Part shown: piece by piece, positions 26,272-34,748 of the stretch
Position numbering within the stretch: position 1 is the first letter of the stretch
How the letters are laid out: the number at the start of each line of letters is the position of its first letter
Source: Vibrio fortis
Lineage (GTDB): Bacteria; Pseudomonadota; Gammaproteobacteria; Enterobacterales; Vibrionaceae
Direction of reading: 5' to 3'
Assembly: GCF_000695685.1 (NCBI RefSeq)
Contig: NZ_JFFR01000002.1
Location: 930,001-994,000, forward strand
Length of the DNA: 64,000 bases
Translations under genes and position numbers: made by a program
The notes under the pieces: generated by a model
The model's database searches: none
Seen by the model: only the letters and a program-made list of their open reading frames with translations
Told to the model about the DNA's origin: nothing

Positions 26272-28011
26272 TTAGGCTTGCGCCTCTTTTAACATTGAAT
26301 TGAACTGCTTCAACAAGTGAGAGGCTTGTTCTGGAGGTGTTTTTACTTCAACCAATAGTGTGCCCTCACCCTGCTTAAAGTGTGAATCAATGACATCTTG
26401 ATACTGAGTTAGGGTTTCAGGGGCGACATATTGCAATCGAAACTGAGCAGCCGCATGCTCAAAACTGTACCCATGAGGCATTTGGTAGAGAGACTGTTTC
26501 TGCTGCTGAGGAACAGGGATCAAGTCAAAAATCGCGCCACCGTCGTTATTCGTCACCACGATAACCATAGGTGTCTGTGACTCACTAAGCAGCGCTAGTG
26601 AATTCAAATCGTATAGAAGCGACGTGTCACCGATTAACATCATCATAGGCTGCTGACGCGCTTTCAGTACGCCCGCTGCAGTAGCAACTAGCCCATCAAT
26701 ACCTGATGCGCCTCGGTTGCTATAAACTGAGCTATTCGGAACTGCTGACAACATATCGACCAGTCTCACCATTAGGCTGTTTCCAACAAACAGCGCTCGC
26801 TCTTTAAGTCTAGCCGACAAATCGACCGCAACACTGAGCTCGGTTAATTGGTCATCATTCATCAACTGTGCACGAGACAGTTGAGTGATGCTTTGTGAAG
26901 CGGACTTCAAACTATCTGCCCACTCCGCACTCTGCGCATGCAGACTTGGTAATGATTGACTGGCGAGCCATGATGCCGGCTGAGAAACGATATGTGTCTG
27001 AGGCAGATGATCTTGATTGATGCAATGACTATCACGGGATATCACAAGATACTGCTCTGGCGAAAAGTGTTTAGCTTGTTGCTTGATCCAGTGATTTAAA
27101 CGCTTAGACACAATACGCTCACCAAACTGCACGATGCAATCACAATCATTTAATTGCTGAGCGAATTCAGGAATTTGAAGCCAAAGATCGTAGTGCTGCC
27201 AATCGCTCGCAACGCCAGATTGAGCATCACAAAACACAGGCCAACCTAGCGATTGTGCAAACTGTTTGGCTGCCTGTGCTTCTTCTAACGCTAAAGATCC
27301 AATCACAATCACTCCACGACGCTGATAATAATCACTCGAAGAGATGTTGGGACTGGTTGCGTTTAAGCTGTATGCCTTGGAAGTATATAGTTTATCACTC
27401 TCCTTCCATGCAGCAATCGAAGAGAGGTACTCATGATAAATATCTGAATTCTCTTTGGAATAAAGCGGCTCTGGATAAGGGCAATTAATATGGATAGGTC
27501 CACCCTTGGCACTCTGCTGCGCCAGCAGATCATCCAGCGAGCACAGAAGCCAATTGAGTGACACTTGTGTGTTCGGGCTCGGTAGATTCAATGAACCTTC
27601 AACATGTTGAGAGAAAATACCCAATTGCTGAATAGCTTGGTTCGCACCACAGTTAACTAATTCAACGGGTCTATCTGAGGTCAAAAGAATCAGAGACTCA
27701 CGAGTTAATCCCGCTTCAGCTACTGCCGGTAAAAGGTTGGCAACTGCTGTACCAGAAGTCACAATCACCGCGACCTTGCTTTTGGTTGCCTTAGCTAAAC
27801 CTAAAGCGAAAAAGCCTAAACCACGCTCATCAAAATGCGTGTGAATGGTGAGTTTGTTGTTGGCTTCCGCCTCAAGAGTCAAAGGCGTCGAACGTGAACC
27901 CGGTGCAATACAGACGTGCTCAACACCGCTACGAGCTAACTCTTCAAGCAGCGTCGATGACCAGACTCGATTTAATACCGCTTGGCCATGCTTCAATGAT
28001 GGTGAACTCAT
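26272..28011 (-). CDS. menD: SEPHCHC synthase (2-succinyl-5-enolpyruvyl-6-hydroxy-3-cyclohexene-1-carboxylate synthase)
   Basis: A 579-residue thiamine-diphosphate enzyme. Its N-terminal pyrimidine-binding domain includes 'CIAPGSRSTPLTLEA' and 'TSGTAVANLLPAVAEA'. The C-terminal diphosphate-binding domain has 'GDTSLLYDLNSLALL' and 'VTNNDGGAIFDLIPV', the Mg/ThDP motif. It joins 2-oxoglutarate to isochorismate. Its ATG overlaps the menF stop by 4 bp, so the two are translationally coupled. Confidence 0.96.
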   Translation of the reverse strand: MSSPSLKHGQAVLNRVWSSTLLEELARSGVEHVCIAPGSRSTPLTLEAEANNKLTIHTHFDERGLGFFALGLAKATKSKVAVIVTSGTAVANLLPAVAEAGLTRESLILLTSDRPVELVNCGANQAIQQLGIFSQHVEGSLNLPSPNTQVSLNWLLCSLDDLLAQQSAKGGPIHINCPYPEPLYSKENSDIYHEYLSSIAAWKESDKLYTSKAYSLNATSPNISSSDYYQRRGVIVIGSLALEEAQAAKQFAQSLGWPVFCDAQSGVASDWQHYDLWLQIPEFAQQLNDCDCIVQFGERIVSKRLNHWIKQQAKHFSPEQYLVISRDSHCINQDHLPQTHIVSQPASWLASQSLPSLHAQSAEWADSLKSASQSITQLSRAQLMNDDQLTELSVAVDLSARLKERALFVGNSLMVRLVDMLSAVPNSSVYSNRGASGIDGLVATAAGVLKARQQPMMMLIGDTSLLYDLNSLALLSESQTPMVIVVTNNDGGAIFDLIPVPQQQKQSLYQMPHGYSFEHAAAQFRLQYVAPETLTQYQDVIDSHFKQGEGTLLVEVKTPPEQASHLLKQFNSMLKEAQA

Positions 28012-29330
28012 GATGCAACACCCAGTGGTGGGTGCTCAGAGATAAGACTTAGCAGAGTCGACATTTTCTTATTCAACTCTTGCCACTCATGCTCAGCGAC
28101 CGATCCAGGGACGATCCCCGCTCCTGCGAACAACTGTACTTGATCGCCAACGATCAATGCACTGCGAATCGCTACACAGAATTCAGCGCGTTGATGGCTA
28201 ATAAAGCCAACCGAACCTGCGTACCAGCCTCGAGCAAAGGGCTCGTGTTTCAGAATAAAGTCCATTGACTCTTTGCGAGGCAAACCAGCAACAGCAGCGG
28301 TTGGTTGCAGTGTGCCAAGAAGTTGTACGCCGTTTACGCCAGCATGTAACTGCGCATGAATATGACGCTTCAGGTGTTGAACCTTGCGAAGGCGAACCAA
28401 TCTAGCCTCTTTCTCAACATTCACAGAGTGAGAATACGCTGTTAAGCGATCAATAATGTCATCAACAACGTATTGATTTTCATTGAGGTTCTTCTGATCT
28501 TGAGTCAGCCAGTTGGCGAGCTCCATATCAGACGATGCATTCTTGCCGCGCCCAATCGTGCCCGCGAGTGCTTCCGTATCTAGCTCAGTACCGTGGCGAC
28601 TGTAAAGTCTTTCTGGCGTTGAGCCGATAAAGCTATGCTTGGAGTCCAACACCAACATGAAATGAAAGCTGTTGTGATTCTTCTGATAGCTCGCCTTTAA
28701 CAGCTGAGCTGCACAAATCGGCTCATCCAAATGCACTGTTGTTTTACGCGCAAGCACCACTTTTTTGAAATCGTTATTGTCGATACCAGTGAGTACTTTC
28801 TCAACTAAACCATTCCACTCTGGTTGCTCTGGAAGGTGGTCAATATGTTCAATATGCGCACTCAACGGGGCCAATATTGCGGCATCAACAGACAGCTTCT
28901 TCAGCGCATTGATTGAGGCAACGCGATCGGGTGTCAAGTTGACGGCTAAAGACCATTTGTCATCAAATCGAATCAGCTCTATCTGCGGGAGAAAGAAAAA
29001 CGATTCCATACAACGTCGATTCTTCTCTGTGTGTCCATCGAAAGAGCGGCCACCCCAGATGCGTTGGTCGTCTCCAAGAATCGCGTAAGCCGGTGCAGGG
29101 TCAGAAAAGGTATGGATTTGTCCTAACGCAACAACCTCTTCTCGAGTGTCTCGAGATTGCCAGTAGAACTTGGGGAACAGCGGTTGAGCATGAAGCCATT
29201 CAATAAATGCAAACGGTGGTTTTTGCTTAAGAACTTCAACACAACGAACTTCGCCAGCTTGTGCATTTTGAACTCGCTCAATCAAAGCGCAGATGGTTTG
29301 TTGGAAATGTGACAAATCGACCTCGTTCAC
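28008..29330 (-). CDS. menF: Isochorismate synthase, menaquinone-specific
   Basis: A 440-residue chorismate-binding enzyme (MenF/EntC/TrpE superfamily). The conserved C-terminal catalytic half has 'KKVVLARKTTVHL', 'RLYSRHGTELDTEALAGTIGRG', 'LGTLQPTAAVAGLPR' and 'ARGWYAGSVGFI', ending 'LFAGAGIVPGSVAEHEWQE'. It converts chorismate to isochorismate as the first step of the pathway. It is the first gene of the operon; the promoter must lie in 29331-29606, shared with alaA. Confidence 0.95.
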   Translation of the reverse strand: MNEVDLSHFQQTICALIERVQNAQAGEVRCVEVLKQKPPFAFIEWLHAQPLFPKFYWQSRDTREEVVALGQIHTFSDPAPAYAILGDDQRIWGGRSFDGHTEKNRRCMESFFFLPQIELIRFDDKWSLAVNLTPDRVASINALKKLSVDAAILAPLSAHIEHIDHLPEQPEWNGLVEKVLTGIDNNDFKKVVLARKTTVHLDEPICAAQLLKASYQKNHNSFHFMLVLDSKHSFIGSTPERLYSRHGTELDTEALAGTIGRGKNASSDMELANWLTQDQKNLNENQYVVDDIIDRLTAYSHSVNVEKEARLVRLRKVQHLKRHIHAQLHAGVNGVQLLGTLQPTAAVAGLPRKESMDFILKHEPFARGWYAGSVGFISHQRAEFCVAIRSALIVGDQVQLFAGAGIVPGSVAEHEWQELNKKMSTLLSLISEHPPLGVAS

Positions 29331-29606
29331 ATCTAATTTATTATTATATTAGTTTGATACTTTATGGGTAGCACCTACTTAGATCAAGAATGTATAAAAT
29401 CTTTTCAGTATTCCTGTGATTTTAAGCGTTTCGCCCCTCAGTTTACCTACGCTCGGTCCGAGTTTACGAAATCCCTCGCTATCACTCTTAAACAGCCACT
29501 GGCTAAAGGTTATTCGGAATTAACCGATTGTTCAGATTTTTATTCTATCAAACGTCAATTTAGGGTACTTTAATAAAGTATTTAAATAATTTTTAGGAAA
29601 TCGGCA

Positions 29607-30824
29607 ATGCAAAATATCGGGATGTCGTCAAAACTCAACAGTGTATGCTATGAGATCAGGGGACCAGTACTAAAACATGCTAAGCGCATGGAAGAAGAAG
29701 GACATAAAATCCTAAAGCTAAATATTGGTAATCCCGCCCCGTTTGGTTTTGACGCCCCAGATGAAATCCTAGTTGACGTAATTCGTAACCTGCCGACATC
29801 TCAAGGTTACTGCGATTCAAAAGGGATCTACTCTGCCCGTAAAGCCGTGGTGCAGCACTATCAAAAGAAAGGTCTGCGTAACCTAGATGTAGAAGATGTC
29901 TACATCGGCAACGGTGCTTCTGAGCTTATCGTAATGTCGATGCAAGCTCTGCTAAATAATGGCGATGAAATCTTAGTTCCCGCTCCTGACTACCCGTTGT
30001 GGACAGCCTCTGTTGCACTATCTGGCGGTAAAGCCGTTCACTACATGTGTGATGAAGAGAACGACTGGTATCCGAACCTCGAAGACATGGTCGCTAAGAT
30101 CACGCCTAAGACTCGCGGCATCGTTCTTATCAACCCGAATAACCCAACGGGTGCAGTTTACAGCCGTGACTTTTTGCTTAAAGTGGTCGAAATTGCCCGT
30201 GAGCACAAACTGATGATCTTCGCCGATGAGATCTACGATAAAGTGCTTTACGACGGTGCCGTACACACGTCTATTGCAACCCTAGCAGAAGACGTATTGA
30301 TGGTGACATTTAACGGCCTATCAAAGGCGTACCGCGTTTGTGGTTTCCGTGGCGGTTGGATGTTCCTAACGGGCCCTAAACATCTAGCCAAGGGCTATGT
30401 TGAAGGCCTCGAAATGCTTGCCTCGATGCGTTTGTGTGCCAACGTACCAATGCAGCATGCTATTCAAACAGCACTAGGCGGCTATCAGAGTATCAACGAG
30501 CTTATCCTGCCGGGCGGCCGCTTGCTTGAGCAGCGTGACCGAGCTTGGGAACTGATCAACAAGATTCCGGGTGTCTCTTGTGTGAAACCAAAAGGGGCGA
30601 TGTACCTGTTCCCGAAAATCGACACTGAGATGTACAACATCAAAGACGATCAAAAGTTCGTACTCGATTTCTTGAAGCAAGAGAAGGTACTACTCGTACA
30701 AGGTACTGGCTTCAACTGGCCGAAACCGGACCACTTCCGTATCGTGACACTGCCGCATATCGAAGACTTAGAAACAGCTATTGGCCGACTTGAACGCTTC
30801 TTGTCGACCTACAGCCAAGAATAA
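29607..30824 (+). CDS. alaA: Glutamate-pyruvate aminotransferase AlaA
   Basis: At 405 residues this is the length of E. coli AlaA (YfbQ). It is a class I/II fold-type I PLP aminotransferase with 'LNIGNPAPFGFDAPDEI', 'INPNNPTGAVYS', 'FADEIYDKVLYDG' and the PLP lysine in 'FNGLSKAYRVCGFRGGWM'. It makes alanine from pyruvate and glutamate. TTAGGAAA precedes the ATG. In E. coli alaA is also next to yfbR, which supports orthology. Confidence 0.95.
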   Translation: MQNIGMSSKLNSVCYEIRGPVLKHAKRMEEEGHKILKLNIGNPAPFGFDAPDEILVDVIRNLPTSQGYCDSKGIYSARKAVVQHYQKKGLRNLDVEDVYIGNGASELIVMSMQALLNNGDEILVPAPDYPLWTASVALSGGKAVHYMCDEENDWYPNLEDMVAKITPKTRGIVLINPNNPTGAVYSRDFLLKVVEIAREHKLMIFADEIYDKVLYDGAVHTSIATLAEDVLMVTFNGLSKAYRVCGFRGGWMFLTGPKHLAKGYVEGLEMLASMRLCANVPMQHAIQTALGGYQSINELILPGGRLLEQRDRAWELINKIPGVSCVKPKGAMYLFPKIDTEMYNIKDDQKFVLDFLKQEKVLLVQGTGFNWPKPDHFRIVTLPHIEDLETAIGRLERFLSTYSQE

Positions 30825-30870
30825 TCTTAGATTACAAGGCTTTAAATTAGTCTAGATCACTTCTATTCTT

Positions 30871-30895
30871 AAAGGGCTCCTACTTGGAGCCTTTT
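30871..30895 (+). terminator. Terminator of alaA
   Basis: GGCTCC and GGAGCC pair around TACTT, flanked by AAAG and CTTTT. It lies just before the yfbR ribosome binding site. Confidence 0.7.
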
Positions 30896-30916
30896 GTCAT
30901 TTCAGGGAGGAAGTCT

Positions 30917-31501
30917 ATGACCCAAAGCCATTTCTTTGCTCATCTTGCCCGCATGAAGCTCATTCAACGCTGGCCTTTAATGCGTTCCGTTTCCACCGAA
31001 AATATCTCTGAGCACTCCCTGCAAGTGGCCTTCGTCGCTCATGCATTAGCAGTGATTAAAAATAAGAAGTTTGAGGGGAACCTTAACCCTGAACACATTG
31101 CGCTACTCGGTATGTATCACGATACCAGTGAAGTACTAACTGGTGATTTGCCAACGCCGGTCAAATATTACAACCCAGATATTGCAAACGAGTACAAAAA
31201 GATTGAGGCCGCTGCCGAGCAACGCTTGCTCTCTATGCTCCCAGAAGAGTTCCAAGAAGACTTCGCCCCTTTCCTTATTTCCGGTGAGGCCAGTCAAGAA
31301 GAGCAAAACATCGTCAAACAAGCCGACACTATCTGTGCTTACCTAAAATGCTTAGAGGAGCTAAGTGCAGGAAATCATGAATTTGAACAAGCCAAACGCC
31401 GCTTAGAAGAAACCCTTTCACAGCGCGCCAGTCCAGAAATGGACTACTTTTTAACGACTTTTGCCCCTAGCTTCGAATTATCGCTAGACGAAATCAGTTA
31501 G
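30917..31501 (+). CDS. yfbR: 5'-Deoxynucleotidase YfbR
   Basis: 194 residues from the ATG at 30917, which follows an excellent AGGGAGGA; the frame reads 11 codons further up, into the alaA terminator. HD-domain metal ligands are seen in '[17 protein letters not shown]', '[22 protein letters not shown]' and '[13 protein letters not shown]'. The family dephosphorylates deoxyribonucleoside 5'-monophosphates. The dGTPase gene follows 45 bp later, so deoxynucleotide breakdown appears to be grouped here. Confidence 0.95.
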   Translation: MTQSHFFAHLARMKLIQRWPLMRSVSTENISEHSLQVAFVAHALAVIKNKKFEGNLNPEHIALLGMYHDTSEVLTGDLPTPVKYYNPDIANEYKKIEAAAEQRLLSMLPEEFQEDFAPFLISGEASQEEQNIVKQADTICAYLKCLEELSAGNHEFEQAKRRLEETLSQRASPEMDYFLTTFAPSFELSLDEIS

Positions 31502-31546
31502 CTAGGTATAAGTTGTGATAATAACTCTAAACCAATAGGTGCTCAT

Positions 31547-32890
31547 TTGACGCTTTCAAACTCACCTACTCTATTGCTTGCCGAGCAATGGAAAGCACGC
31601 AACGACGATGAACACAAGATTCGTCGAGATGACCACAGAAGCCCATTTCAACGTGACCGCGCTCGTGTGCTTCACTCTGCGGCATTTAGACGCCTGCAAG
31701 CCAAAACGCAGGTCCACGGCACCGCAATCAACGATTTTCACCGTACTCGCCTGACTCACTCCTTAGAAGCAGCTCAGTTGGGAACCGGGATCGTCGCCCA
31801 GCTTAAAAAGAAGCAGCCTGAGTTTCGAGAACTGCTACCATCGGATAGCTTGATTGACTCTTTGTGTCTTGCTCATGATATCGGTCATCCACCGTATGGC
31901 CATGGTGGTGAAGTGGCGCTCAACTATATGATGCGCGACCATGGCGGCTTTGAGGGTAATGCTCAAACTTTCCGAATTGTGACTCAGTTAGAACCCTACA
32001 CTGAGCACCACGGCATGAATCTATCAAGGCGTACTCTTCTTGGTTTGATCAAGTACCCATCGCTGATCAGCAAGGTAAAAGCCACCTCAATGCCAGAGCC
32101 AGTTAAACACCAAAGACAACTGCGAGCCAAAGATTGGATGCCAGCTAAAGGTATTTACGACCACGATAAAGCGCTGTTTGAGTGGGTACTGGCTCCCTTG
32201 TCTGAACATGACCAAGCTCTTATTCAACAACCAAGAAAATCTCACGTCGAGCCATTTGAACACAATAAGACCAGGTTCAAGTCTCTCGACTGTTCCATCA
32301 TGGAGTTAGCGGATGACATCGCTTATGGCGTGCATGATTTGGAAGATGCGATCGTGTTGGGTTCAGTGACCAAAGCCCAGTGGATGGAATCAGCTTACCC
32401 GCGCCTATTGGAAGCCAACGATCCTTGGGTCACACACCATCTCGACTCAATTACTGAAATGTTGTTCTCAGGTGAGCAATACCGTCGTAAAGATGCAATT
32501 GGCGGCATTGTTAACGCATTGCTTACCAGCATCTCCATCAAGCCGGTGGATGCGAGTTTTGAAAACCCTCTGCTCTCTCATAATGCCTACCTAGAGCCGA
32601 GTATGGATTCGACCCTAGATAAGCTGAAGCACTTTGTGAGTGAGTTTGTGATTCAGGTGCCTGAAGTTCAAGTCATCGAATATAAGGGACAGCAGATCAT
32701 CATGGATATGTTTGAAGCCTTCAGTGCCGACCCTGAGCGCTTGTTACCACTGGTGGTTAAGAAGCAGTGGCAAAGCCACACTGAAGAGTGCCGCAAGATG
32801 AGGGTTATCGCCGATTACATCTCATCTATGACCGATGACCTCGCTCAGAAAATGCATCAACAGCTGTTCTCGGCACATACCGAGTTCTAA
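31547..32890 (+). CDS. dGTPase-family deoxynucleoside triphosphohydrolase (HD domain)
   Basis: 447 residues from a TTG start with AGG six bases before it; no ATG fits better. The metal-binding H...HD...D set is present in 'RLTHSLEAAQLGTG', 'CLAHDIGHPPYGHGGE' and 'ELADDIAYGVHDLEDA'. The family removes triphosphate from dGTP or other dNTPs. Relatives of this length in Vibrio are annotated as anti-phage dGTPases because they deplete dNTPs on infection. It is shorter than E. coli Dgt (505 residues), so I give no symbol. It follows yfbR, probably in one transcript. Confidence 0.92.
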   Translation: MTLSNSPTLLLAEQWKARNDDEHKIRRDDHRSPFQRDRARVLHSAAFRRLQAKTQVHGTAINDFHRTRLTHSLEAAQLGTGIVAQLKKKQPEFRELLPSDSLIDSLCLAHDIGHPPYGHGGEVALNYMMRDHGGFEGNAQTFRIVTQLEPYTEHHGMNLSRRTLLGLIKYPSLISKVKATSMPEPVKHQRQLRAKDWMPAKGIYDHDKALFEWVLAPLSEHDQALIQQPRKSHVEPFEHNKTRFKSLDCSIMELADDIAYGVHDLEDAIVLGSVTKAQWMESAYPRLLEANDPWVTHHLDSITEMLFSGEQYRRKDAIGGIVNALLTSISIKPVDASFENPLLSHNAYLEPSMDSTLDKLKHFVSEFVIQVPEVQVIEYKGQQIIMDMFEAFSADPERLLPLVVKKQWQSHTEECRKMRVIADYISSMTDDLAQKMHQQLFSAHTEF

Positions 32891-32915
32891 CAAGCTAGGC
32901 TTCGCTGAGACGCAC

Positions 32916-33533
32916 CTAACTTAAGTAATTTTTCTCAAATACGCCCGGTGGCATTTGGTCGATTTGAAACTGAATCATTCGATCAAATGCGGCAAGCAAC
33001 GGGTCAAAATCACGATGAGGCTGCAGCAAGCTCAGCAAGTGGTAACCCGCCTCAACGGTAGATAGGCTGTTTTCACTCGGCGCTTTGCGAATCCGATAAT
33101 TCCCTTTCAGATCTTTTGGTAGATGAAGGGTATCTAGCTGCTGTAAGTTGCTGGAGACTTGCCACATCTTGAACGCTTTCTTCCACGTCCCATCGAGCAA
33201 GATGATTCTCAGCTTTTGCTCCTCAGTACCATTCAAGCTAGACGCAGACAACTGTTCCACCGACAGCGAACTCTCACCTGGGTATAAGATTACATGTTGA
33301 TAGTTATGGTCGTTCAACAGACGATTAAGAGCGTCATGTTCAGAGAAGTCTTCGCCAATGAAGGTCACGCTATTTTCCAATGACAGCGATAAAATACGTG
33401 CGGTCCCCATCGGTCTGTGCTCTTCTGATGGGTGCTGAAGAATGATAAGCTCAACGTCCGATTCAAGTGGAGTGATCCACTGACAAATACACGCTTTCAA
33501 AGCCTTACGGCACTGGGGGCAATAACGAGACAT
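32916..33533 (-). CDS. tapT: tRNA-uridine aminocarboxypropyltransferase (DTW domain, YfiP/TapT)
   Basis: A 205-residue protein. Four N-terminal cysteines 'YCPQCRKALKACIC' look like a zinc-binding site. The DTW-family region includes 'ILQHPSEEHRPMGTARIL', the motif 'LLDGTWKKAFKM' and the 'YRIRKAPSENSLSTVEAGYHLL' segment in outline. TapT uses S-adenosylmethionine to place the 3-amino-3-carboxypropyl group on U47 of tRNA. It is convergent with the dGTPase gene and head to head with the rhombosortase. Confidence 0.92.
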   Translation of the reverse strand: MSRYCPQCRKALKACICQWITPLESDVELIILQHPSEEHRPMGTARILSLSLENSVTFIGEDFSEHDALNRLLNDHNYQHVILYPGESSLSVEQLSASSLNGTEEQKLRIILLDGTWKKAFKMWQVSSNLQQLDTLHLPKDLKGNYRIRKAPSENSLSTVEAGYHLLSLLQPHRDFDPLLAAFDRMIQFQIDQMPPGVFEKNYLS

Positions 33534-33542
33534 GGATTTACG

Positions 33543-34076
33543 GTGTACCCTGCTTTAGTTTTTACTTCACTGATGTGTGTGCTGTTCCAATTTGACCCGA
33601 TTCAAGCTTGGGTCGTTTGGGATCACAATGCAATCGCCAATGGACAATGGTGGCGAATCGTAACAGGAAACTTTTCCCATACCAACCTTTCGCACTTAGC
33701 AATGAACCTTGCTGGGTTATGGGTGATCTGTTTTGTATTTCAACCAAGCCGAATCCGACTCCTAGTCTACCTGTTCATCATCAGCCTATTTACCGGAACA
33801 GGGCTTCTAGCGACAGATATACAAAGTTATGTCGGTTTATCTGGAACCCTGCACGGTCTGTTTGGTGTATTCGCTCTGACAGAGGCGCTGACAGGCCGAC
33901 GCTCAAGTTGGTTACTGGTTGTTGGGCTAGTTGCGAAAGTTGCATGGGAGCAGTTTGTGGGGCCTTCTACTACAACAGGCGCATTGATCAATGCTCGTGT
34001 TGCGATTGAAGCCCATCTCATTGGGGCGTTGGGTGGTTTTCTGTTGGCTTGGATTAAAGTAAAACGAAGAATATGA
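33543..34076 (+). CDS. rrtA: Rhombosortase, rhomboid-type intramembrane protease
   Basis: 177 residues from the GTG at 33543, the first codon that does not run back over tapT. An earlier GTG at 33432 would add an antisense-of-tapT stretch with no membrane character. It has about six membrane helices. The Ser nucleophile lies in 'YVGLSGTLHGLFG', the His in 'VAIEAHLIGALGG', and 'NFSHTNLSHLAMNLAGLW' contains the rhomboid loop. Rhombosortases cleave GlyGly-CTERM sorting tails from exported proteins. No protein with such a tail is seen in this window. Confidence 0.85.
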   Translation: MYPALVFTSLMCVLFQFDPIQAWVVWDHNAIANGQWWRIVTGNFSHTNLSHLAMNLAGLWVICFVFQPSRIRLLVYLFIISLFTGTGLLATDIQSYVGLSGTLHGLFGVFALTEALTGRRSSWLLVVGLVAKVAWEQFVGPSTTTGALINARVAIEAHLIGALGGFLLAWIKVKRRI

Positions 34077-34096
34077 AGGGCTCTAACCCTTCATAT
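34071..34096. terminator. Hairpin overlapping the rrtA stop codon
   Basis: ATATGAAGGG pairs with CCCTTCATAT around CTCTAA. The T tail is short, so termination may be partial. It serves the convergent rrtA and comEA genes. Confidence 0.55.
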
Positions 34097-34105
34097 TTAG
34101 CCTTA

Positions 34106-34402
34106 TTACAGCTCAATTCTCTTTCGGTTCTTCTCCACCGTCGCCGAGCCAATACCTTTTACATTGGCTAAGTCGTCTGGTTTTTGGAATGCTCCATTCT
34201 GGTCGCGATACTGCACAATCTCCTGCGCTTTTTTATCACCAATACCAACCAACAAAGCTGACAACTCTTCCGCTGTGGCCGTGTTGATATTCACCGTTAC
34301 TTCAATTCCTTCATAGAGCTCCGCTTTAGACGGACTATCTGCCCAAACTGAAGCACTAAAGGCGATCATAAGAGACATTAAAAGAGTGTATAAACTTTTC
34401 AT
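34106..34402 (-). CDS. ComEA-family helix-hairpin-helix DNA-binding protein (YbaV ortholog)
   Basis: 98 residues from the ATG at 34402, which follows GGAACGAAA. A signal peptide (about 1-22, ending VWA) is followed by two helix-hairpin-helix motifs: 'VNINTATAEELSALLVGIGDKKAQEIVQYR' in outline, then 'FQKPDDLANVKGIGSATVEKNR'. Vibrio ComEA-like proteins bind DNA in the periplasm during natural uptake. Position next to ppiD matches E. coli ybaV. Whether this copy is the main competence ComEA or the YbaV paralog cannot be decided here. Confidence 0.88.
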   Translation of the reverse strand: MKSLYTLLMSLMIAFSASVWADSPSKAELYEGIEVTVNINTATAEELSALLVGIGDKKAQEIVQYRDQNGAFQKPDDLANVKGIGSATVEKNRKRIEL

Positions 34403-34431
34403 TTTCGTTCCGTTCCATGTTGTGAAAACTA

Positions 34432-34593
34432 ATACCAATCACAGTAAGTAAGTGATCAAAAATAGCGCAGGAAAAAGGCTTGAGAACAAGGCGGAATTTT
34501 CTGATAAGTAGTTATTCTACAATCAAAAATTCTAACGCAGTTATCGAGCATTTTAACAAGCTAGGGTGAGCAATTATTTACTACGATTGGTAT
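34432..34593. repeat. MITE-like palindromic element of about 162 bp
   Basis: It begins ATACCAATCACAGTAAGTAA and ends with the inverse of ATACCAATCGTAGTAAATAA. The terminal inverted repeats match at about 19 of 23 positions. The interior codes for nothing. It sits just upstream of the comEA-like gene. I recall similar ATACCAATC-ended elements as common dispersed repeats in Vibrio genomes, but this is from memory and no second copy is in this window. Confidence 0.6.
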
Positions 34594-34642
34594 AAATAAT
34601 GATTTTTGAAAACCGACTACCGTAGTTTATTAAGGCAAAAAT

Positions 34643-34670
34643 AAAGCGGGTCACCTAAGTGACCCGCTTT
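34643..34670 (-). terminator. Terminator of ppiD
   Basis: AAAGCGGGTCAC pairs with GTGACCCGCTTT around CTAA, about 80 bp past the ppiD stop. Confidence 0.85.
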
Positions 34671-34748
34671 GAGTTACAACTGATTTTCATTGTCGTGTAG
34701 GCTGACTCGCAAACCTACTCTTCAAGCTATCTTTTACCGAGCTTGCTA

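Noticed and set aside
29364..29573. 69-codon frame in the menF-alaA intergenic region
   Set aside because: No ribosome binding site; it lies where the divergent promoters must be.
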